Shown: positions 58,996 to 64,000 of the stretch, in pieces | How positions within the stretch are numbered: the first letter of the stretch is position 1 | Layout: the number at the start of each line of letters is the position of its first letter | NCBI GenBank assembly: GCA_963790965.1 | Contig: CAWBQO010000002.1 | Span: forward strand, 372,001 to 436,000 | From: CAWBQO01 sp963790965 | GTDB lineage: Bacteria; Bacteroidota; Rhodothermia; Rhodothermales; DASSAV01 | Direction of reading: 5' to 3' | DNA length: 64,000 bases | Made by a program: the position numbers and the translations under genes | Notes under the pieces: generated by a model | What the model saw: only the letters and a program-made list of their open reading frames with translations | Told to the model about the DNA's origin: nothing | Databases searched by the model: none

Positions 58996-60423
58996 ATGTA
59001 TCGATTTCTCGCGACGGCGATGGCCGTTCTTCCGGTCCTTCTGATCCAGTATGCACAGGCGCAGGACGGGGCGGAGGGGAAGGCGTTGTACAGTCAGTTC
59101 TGCGCCTCCTGCCACGGAACCGACTTGACGGGCGGCCTCGGCTCCAACCTTGCCGACGGCGAATGGACCCACGCGGACACGCGGGACGCGCAGGCACAGA
59201 TCGTCCGGGCGGGGCTGCCCGACCTCGGGATGCCGTCCTTCGGCGAGACGCTCACGGCGGCGCAGATCGACGCTCTGCTTGAGTTCGTGCATGAGGCCGG
59301 CGACCATCCCGGAAGCATCGCGAAGCCGGATGCCAGATCGCTCGAAACGCTGGATTACATGATCCGAGCGGAGACGTTTGCGGACGGGCTGGATACGCCC
59401 TGGGCCATCGACTTCGTCGACCGGGGCACGGCGCTCATTACCGAGCGGCCCGGCAGGCTCCGCATCGTCAGAGACGGCAAACTGGAGCGAGAGCCGGTTG
59501 CGGGCACGCCCGAGGTGCTGTCCGAAGGTCAGGGCGGCTTGCTCGACGTGGCAGTGGACCCGAACTATGCAGACAACGGCTGGATCTACCTTTCGTTCAG
59601 CCACGCCTTGCCGAAGTCGGGAGGAAAGGTGCTTGCAATGACGAAAGTCGTGCGAGGCCGGCTCGACGGCAACCGATGGACGGATGAAGACGTCATCTTC
59701 GAAGCGCAGCACGACCAGTACCTGCCCACGCGCCACCACTACGGCAGCCGAATCGTGTTTGACGGCGAAGGAAACCTGTTCTTCTCGATCGGCGAGCGTG
59801 GGTCCGGCGACCATGCGCAAGACCTGTCGCGGCCAAACGGCAAGATTCACCGCGTTCGAACGGACGGGTCAATCCCGCCGGACAATCCGTTCGTCGGCAC
59901 GCCGGGTGCGCTCCCCTCGATCTACGCCTACGGAACGCGGAACGCGCAGGGCCTCGTCTACGACAGCGACGCGAAGATTCTCTGGGCCGTGGAGCATGGC
60001 CCCAAGGGCGGAGACGAGTTGAACCATATCGAAGCGGGAAAGAACTACGGCTGGCCCGTGATCACGTACGGCATCAACTACAACGGCACGACCATCACCG
60101 CGGAGCGGCACCGCGAGGGAATGGAGCAGCCCGTCTTTTACTGGCGGCCCTCCATCGCCGTCTCGGGCGTGGAGCAGTACCACGGCGACCTGTTCAAACG
60201 TTGGGAGGGCAAACTGATCGTCGGCGCACTGGCGGGCGAAGTGGTGCGGCTTCTCCAGGTGGAAGAGGGGCGCGTGATGCACGAGGAGACGATCCTGGAG
60301 GGCGAGGGGCGCGTCCGCGAAGCCGTCGTCGGGCCGGACGGGGCCATTTACGTCGTGCTGAACGAACCAGACGAAGTGTGGCGACTCGTGCCGACCAAAG
60401 ACCGCATCGCAGATGGCCTATAG
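58996..60423 (+). CDS. Cytochrome c fused to an Asd-type PQQ sugar dehydrogenase
   Basis: A 475-residue periplasmic protein. After the signal (AMAVLPVLLIQYAQAQ), residues 25-110 form a small cytochrome c with haem site CASCH (36-40) and methionine ligand in GMPSF (about 78). Residues 120-470 are a six-bladed propeller of the soluble aldose/sorbosone dehydrogenase group: DTPWAIDFVDRGTALITERPGRLRIV, GGLLDVAVDPNYADNGWIYLSFS, HHYGSRIVFDGEGNLFFSIGERG, YGTRNAQGLVYD and WAVEHGPKGGDELNHIEAGKNYGWPVITYG. These bind PQQ and oxidise sugars. The fused cytochrome should accept the electrons. The sugar substrate is unknown. Confidence 0.85.
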   Translation: MYRFLATAMAVLPVLLIQYAQAQDGAEGKALYSQFCASCHGTDLTGGLGSNLADGEWTHADTRDAQAQIVRAGLPDLGMPSFGETLTAAQIDALLEFVHEAGDHPGSIAKPDARSLETLDYMIRAETFADGLDTPWAIDFVDRGTALITERPGRLRIVRDGKLEREPVAGTPEVLSEGQGGLLDVAVDPNYADNGWIYLSFSHALPKSGGKVLAMTKVVRGRLDGNRWTDEDVIFEAQHDQYLPTRHHYGSRIVFDGEGNLFFSIGERGSGDHAQDLSRPNGKIHRVRTDGSIPPDNPFVGTPGALPSIYAYGTRNAQGLVYDSDAKILWAVEHGPKGGDELNHIEAGKNYGWPVITYGINYNGTTITAERHREGMEQPVFYWRPSIAVSGVEQYHGDLFKRWEGKLIVGALAGEVVRLLQVEEGRVMHEETILEGEGRVREAVVGPDGAIYVVLNEPDEVWRLVPTKDRIADGL

Positions 60424-60522
60424 ACAAGTTACGGCGCGTGCCGGGGTCCGGGCCTCCAAAGAACACATGCTGCGGGCCGGGCGTTACCGGACTATCCTTT
60501 CCAACTTTCTCTTCGCACAGCC

Positions 60523-61422
60523 ATGAAGCGCACGGCCCTTCCCCTACTCGCAGCCCTCCTTCTCGGGCTTCTTTCGGCCTGTGGCAGCGACGTTGAACGC
60601 GCGGATGACGGCAGCCTCGTGCTGGGCCAGGCGGAAGTGCAGGAGACCGTCACGCGAGGGGTCACGCCCGACAGCCGCGAACTGGTGCTGACCGGGTTCA
60701 GCGGCAACATCCATCTGACGGCGGGCGAAGGCCGTGAGGCGCAGCTCGAGTTCGTCAAGCGGGCGCGCGGAGACGACCAGGAAGACGCGGCGGGGCTGCT
60801 CAACAGCGTCCTCATCGAGGAAGCCGGCGACGGCGATGCGTACCGCTACACGATGCGCTCTGAAGAACCCGCGCGCACGTCGGTTGACGTCTACGGCACA
60901 ATCCCGCGCGACGCCCGCCTTCGCATCGAGATGCAAAGCGGCGACATAGAAGTGTCCGGAGCGGGCGGTCCGCTCGTTATCCACAACGGCAGCGGCGACG
61001 CGCACGTCGGCGGTGCCGCCTCGACCGTGGAAGTCGTGACGGGTAACGGCAACGTGGATGTGGGCTTTCGGACGATCCCTGCCGACGCTACGATTCGAAT
61101 CGAAAGCTCCAACGGAAATGTCGGAGTGACGATGCCCGCCTCGACCGGAGCGCGGGTGAAAGCCTCGACCGGCTCCGGCGACATTCGCGTGGGCGAGGGC
61201 CTCGACTTCAGTAACCGCCGCCTGAGGCCAAGCGCGTCCGGTTCGGAGTTTGAAGGGCAGATGGGGCGTGGATCGGCCTCGATACAGCTTTCCACGAACA
61301 ACGGCGACGTGACCATGAACGAGGGAATCGTGGAACGACTCGCATCGAGCGAGATGTCGCGGCAGTCTCCGGTGCCTGCGACCGGCGTCGGCGGGCCGGC
61401 ACCTGTGCCCGTTACGCCATGA
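60523..61422 (+). CDS. DUF4097-type lipoprotein
   Basis: A 299-residue precursor with a lipoprotein signal (LLAALLLGLLSAC, cysteine about 20). The body is a right-handed beta repeat of the DUF4097 putative adhesin kind: ELVLTGFSGNIHLTAGEGREAQLEF, LRIEMQSGDIEVSGAGGPLVIHNGSGDAHV, STVEVVTGNGNVDVGF, IRIESSNGNVGVTMP and VKASTGSGDIRV. The repeated SGD/NGN turns mark each rung. Function is unknown; these proteins often sit near anti-sigma or PspC genes, which are not seen here. It overlaps the GNAT gene by four bases. Confidence 0.8.
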   Translation: MKRTALPLLAALLLGLLSACGSDVERADDGSLVLGQAEVQETVTRGVTPDSRELVLTGFSGNIHLTAGEGREAQLEFVKRARGDDQEDAAGLLNSVLIEEAGDGDAYRYTMRSEEPARTSVDVYGTIPRDARLRIEMQSGDIEVSGAGGPLVIHNGSGDAHVGGAASTVEVVTGNGNVDVGFRTIPADATIRIESSNGNVGVTMPASTGARVKASTGSGDIRVGEGLDFSNRRLRPSASGSEFEGQMGRGSASIQLSTNNGDVTMNEGIVERLASSEMSRQSPVPATGVGGPAPVPVTP

Positions 61423-61934
61423 GCGGGGCCGCTGCCGCACGGCCTCCGCGAGGCCTGATGACCACTTACCTCGAGATGAATGCGCCGCAGGAAGACGCGC
61501 CCGCTTCGCTCCCCGAGGGGTCCTTTATCCTTCGCGCCGCACCTCCCAGCCTCGCTTTCTACCGGTTCCTCTACAACGGGGTTGGGGAGGCCCACAACTG
61601 GGTGGACCGGCGCGCGCTAACGGACGAGGCGCTTGCGGCGCTCGTTTGCGCGCCGGAAGTGTACGTTTACGTTCTCTACCACAGAGGCAACCCGGCCGGG
61701 TTCATCGAGCTGGACGCGCGACGGTTGCCTGACGTGCAGATCGTGTACTTCGGCCTGATGCCCGACGCCGTCGGCAAGGGAATGGGGCGCGCTTTTCTGC
61801 AAGCGGGCGTGCGGGCTGCGTGGGACCTTCGCCCCGCGCGGGTGTGGGTGCATACCTGTTCCGAAGATCACCCGGCGGCGCTGCCGCTCTACGAGAAGGT
61901 CGGCTTTCGGCGGTACCGGGAGGAGGTATCCTGA
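61419..61934 (+). CDS. GNAT-family N-acetyltransferase
   Basis: A 171-residue acetyltransferase. FYRFLYNGVGEAHNWVDRRALTDEALAALV forms the first half and YVYVLYHRGNPAGFIELDARRLPDVQIVYFGLMPDAVGKGMGRAFLQAGVRAAW the acetyl-CoA-binding half, with the pyrophosphate loop VGKGMGR. HPAALPLYEKVGFRRYREE is the usual GNAT end. ATG 61419 overlaps the DUF4097 stop; an inner ATG at 61458 would give a shorter start. The acceptor is unknown. Confidence 0.88.
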   Translation: MSGAAAARPPRGLMTTYLEMNAPQEDAPASLPEGSFILRAAPPSLAFYRFLYNGVGEAHNWVDRRALTDEALAALVCAPEVYVYVLYHRGNPAGFIELDARRLPDVQIVYFGLMPDAVGKGMGRAFLQAGVRAAWDLRPARVWVHTCSEDHPAALPLYEKVGFRRYREEVS

Positions 61935-61946
61935 GGTGCGACGCCC

Positions 61947-63815
61947 TCAGACCGCCTCTTCCTCGCGCGTCTTCGGGAGGCGAATGTGGAATACCGTTCC
62001 GCTTCCCGGCGCGCTCTCCACACCGACCTCGCCGTTCATGAGGTGAACGAGCCGCTGCGTAATGGCCAGGCCGAGGCCGACGCCGTCCGAAGCGTGCAGG
62101 AAGCTTGTGCGTTCGCGCTGATACTCCTGGAAGAGCTGCCGCTGAAAGCTCTCGGACATACCCGGCCCCGTGTCGATGACCTTGAGATGGACATTCGCGC
62201 CCTCGTCGAATAGCTCCATGGTGACGCCGCCCTCGTACGTGTACTTGATGGCGTTCCCGACGAGGTTGTTCAGGATGCGGTGGAAGAACGCAACGTCGAC
62301 GGGTGCCCAGAGCGGACCGGGCGTATCGGCGTGCAGCGTAATGCCTTTCTCAAGCGCCAGAGGAGACAGGATCGCGACGGCCTCGCGGATCTCGCGGGAG
62401 AGGTCCGCGACGACCCACCGGGGCTTTAGCGCGCCCGCCTCCGACTGCGCCATGTCGAGCACGGCATTGAGCGTCGTTAGGAGGCGTCGACCGGCGCGGC
62501 CGATGAGTTCGGCGAACTCCTTGTGTTCGCCCTCGATTTCTTCGGCGAGAATATTGGCAAACCCGGTGATGCTGGTGAGGGGCGTGCGGATGTCGTGGCT
62601 CATATTGGCCAGGAACGCGGTCCTCATACGCACCATGCGCTCGGCTTCATCGCGGGCGCGCACGAGTTCATCCTCGGCCGTCTTCCTCATGCCGACGTCG
62701 CGCGTGTGGATAATGAGGCCGCGAATGATCGGGTCTTTGCGAAGATCGAGTACCGTAGACTCGGCCCAGATGAAGCCGCCTTTCTTGTTCAAGGCGCGAA
62801 AGACCGGCGCGGAGAAGGGGCGCTCCTCGTCCCGGTGTTCGCTGAGCAGCCGGCTCAGCCAGCGCCCGATCTCCGGCCGATCGTCCGGGTGGACAAAGTC
62901 GAGCACGGCGCTTCCGATCATCTCATCCGGTTCAAAACCGAGCAGAGGGCGCGAGGATGGACTTTGGAAAAAAATTACGCTGTCTTCCCTAATGAGCGTG
63001 AGTAGATCGGAGGTGTGCTGGACCAGCGACCGGAACAGCATTTCGTTGCGGCTGGCCATTTCGCGAACGTGGCCGAGTTGCGACCTGCTTCGGCGCAGCC
63101 GCGCGATGGTCATTCGCTCGACGTAGTAACCGCCAACACCCACGTACAGCGATACGCTGATGAAGACGAGCGCCCAGCGGAGGAGAAATCCGTCCGGCGC
63201 GGCCGCGTTGAAAAGCAAGGGCGTGCCGGAACTCACAAAGAGGCCGATCAGCACTTCAAGCACTACGACGGCGGCGGCGACGGGTGCGGCCGCGGGCGCG
63301 ATGAGGCCGGCCGCCACCCAGGGGATGACGAGGTTCACGAGAAAGGCTTCGTCCCAGATGCCCCGGTGCGTAAAGGAGATAAGCGCGACGGTAAGGAGCA
63401 TCAGCGCGACGAGCGCCGTGCCCGCCACGCGCGTAGAACCGGTCACGCGCACGAGGATGGGCACCACGAGTGTCAGGACGCTTGCTCCCGCGGCAAGTGC
63501 GAGGCGCATCGAGAGTCCGCCGGAGATCACAAGCTCGACCACGGCAAAGGCGAGGGCGAAAGCGGCAAAAACGATCGTAGCAAGAGAGAGCAGCCGCGCC
63601 CGGCGCATCCGTTCAGGACTATCGTTCACCCCTTTTCCGGCGAAAAGGCGGCGCAAAAGACCCGGCTTCAAATCGGACCCGCCGTCGCCGAGATACGCCT
63701 CTTCGCTACAACCCTCCAGCGCCGGGTCGTCCACAAGGAGGGAGGGAGCCGGAGGTCCGAAGAGGTCTCTGCTAGTGGCTTGCATGGGATGGATCGAGGC
63801 CGTAAACGGCTGCAA
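61947..63815 (-). CDS. Membrane PAS-domain sensor histidine kinase
   Basis: A 622-residue hybrid-free sensor kinase. Six hydrophobic helices lie between residues 75 and 232. A PAS domain follows (FRSLVQHTSDLLTLIREDSVIFFQSPSSRPLLGFEPDEMIG, about 261-385), then HisKA with the phospho-accepting histidine in NMSHDIRTPLTSITGFANILAEEIEG (about 407). The ATPase domain has NNLVGNAIKYT (N box, about 516), VIDTGPGMSE (G1) and GVGLGLAITQRLV (G2). No receiver domain and no adjacent response regulator are seen, so the partner is elsewhere. ATG 63785 (MQATSRDLFG) is an alternative start. The ligand is unknown. Confidence 0.92.
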   Translation of the reverse strand: MQPFTASIHPMQATSRDLFGPPAPSLLVDDPALEGCSEEAYLGDGGSDLKPGLLRRLFAGKGVNDSPERMRRARLLSLATIVFAAFALAFAVVELVISGGLSMRLALAAGASVLTLVVPILVRVTGSTRVAGTALVALMLLTVALISFTHRGIWDEAFLVNLVIPWVAAGLIAPAAAPVAAAVVVLEVLIGLFVSSGTPLLFNAAAPDGFLLRWALVFISVSLYVGVGGYYVERMTIARLRRSRSQLGHVREMASRNEMLFRSLVQHTSDLLTLIREDSVIFFQSPSSRPLLGFEPDEMIGSAVLDFVHPDDRPEIGRWLSRLLSEHRDEERPFSAPVFRALNKKGGFIWAESTVLDLRKDPIIRGLIIHTRDVGMRKTAEDELVRARDEAERMVRMRTAFLANMSHDIRTPLTSITGFANILAEEIEGEHKEFAELIGRAGRRLLTTLNAVLDMAQSEAGALKPRWVVADLSREIREAVAILSPLALEKGITLHADTPGPLWAPVDVAFFHRILNNLVGNAIKYTYEGGVTMELFDEGANVHLKVIDTGPGMSESFQRQLFQEYQRERTSFLHASDGVGLGLAITQRLVHLMNGEVGVESAPGSGTVFHIRLPKTREEEAV

Positions 63816-64000
63816 AATGCGCCTCTTTCTGTTGCTGCACTCGTTTATATAATCTATACGAAAATAAGTAAGCTATATTGCATCGTTACGAAAGATAAAC
63901 CTATGTGAAGAATTTCTTTTACATGGCTGAGTAGCTCGGCTGGGGCGCAGAGGCAGGATGATTTCTCGCGGCTATGCCGGGAGCCGCTTCCGGTGGCTGT
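63816..64000. other. A+T-rich region upstream of the kinase, end of window
   Basis: The first 90 bases are A+T-rich for this genome (TTTATATAATCTATACGAAA and following), and probably contain the kinase promoter on the minus strand. No gene is recognised before the window ends. Confidence 0.35.

Noticed and set aside
63900..64000. Possible tRNA near the right edge
   Set aside because: GCTGAGTAGCTCGGCTGGGG recalls a D-arm, but I could not build an acceptor stem, anticodon arm or TTC loop in the remaining bases.

Overview
This is a 64-kb chromosomal stretch, high in G+C and densely packed with genes on both strands. It contains no rRNA or tRNA gene that I could recognise, no prophage and no CRISPR array. 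The gene set points to an aerobic Gram-negative bacterium: TonB, TolC/HlyD export genes, lipoproteins with lipoboxes, NuoH, c-type cytochrome and PQQ-type dehydrogenase domains, and NADP-isocitrate dehydrogenase. The high G+C, a monofunctional proline dehydrogenase, a CdaA-type diadenylate cyclase and a DPP-III-like M49 peptidase would fit the Rhodothermota/Bacteroidota neighbourhood. That placement is inference from gene content; I cannot run a phylogeny.

Layout. 1-5.9 kb: the 3' part of gyrB, a GT2 glycosyltransferase, then an accessory patch with a frameshifted M23 peptidase, a decayed second copy of the glycosyltransferase 3' end, a HicB/HicA pair whose toxin is interrupted at its active site, and two small membrane proteins. 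6.0-11.7 kb: a TetR-controlled export operon (TetR, TolC-like, HlyD-like, two ABC-2 permeases, no ATPase) with two matching candidate operators. 11.7-24.8 kb: a decayed PAS gene, trehalase, a CdaA diadenylate cyclase fused to a YbbR/CdaR-like region, a bacterial eRF1/Vms1-like protein, a YheT hydrolase, pdxH, a LolA-like/TlpA fusion, a frameshifted cystathionine gamma-synthase-type gene, proline dehydrogenase, a Tat-signal HIRAN protein with an in-frame stop, a cysteine-less glutaredoxin-like protein and a uracil-DNA glycosylase. 25-37 kb: rarA, pgeF, an HDOD protein, aroE, an inositol-monophosphatase-like protein, a DEAD-box helicase, a ChaN-like protein, an M49 peptidase, a DUF4145 protein and a SleB-like hydrolase. 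37-48 kb: typA, small membrane proteins, a DUF4382 lipoprotein, a repeat-rich block with a murF-like remnant, tonB, a DUF2254 protein, an epimerase and rlmD. 48-64 kb: a stand-alone nuoH, rpe, priA, a GT-C/GT2 pair, icd, an M28 peptidase, a cytochrome c-sugar dehydrogenase fusion, a DUF4097 lipoprotein, a GNAT protein and a PAS histidine kinase.

Two layers of structure sit between the genes. One is a family of four MITE-like elements of 166-172 bp with inverted ends (GAGGCTGTTGA type) and a conserved hairpin core, all intergenic. The other is a dispersed intergenic repeat, present in several copies at 35.6 and 41.6-42.4 kb, whose insertion probably truncated a murF-like gene.

The best candidates for a second look are the fused cyclic-di-AMP synthase next to the release-factor-like protein, the MITE family, the duplicated glycosyltransferase end around the M23 gene, the orphaned HicB antitoxin and the interrupted Tat-HIRAN gene. 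Five genes carry a single frameshift or stop. If the source is a metagenome assembly, base-calling errors must be excluded before calling them pseudogenes.
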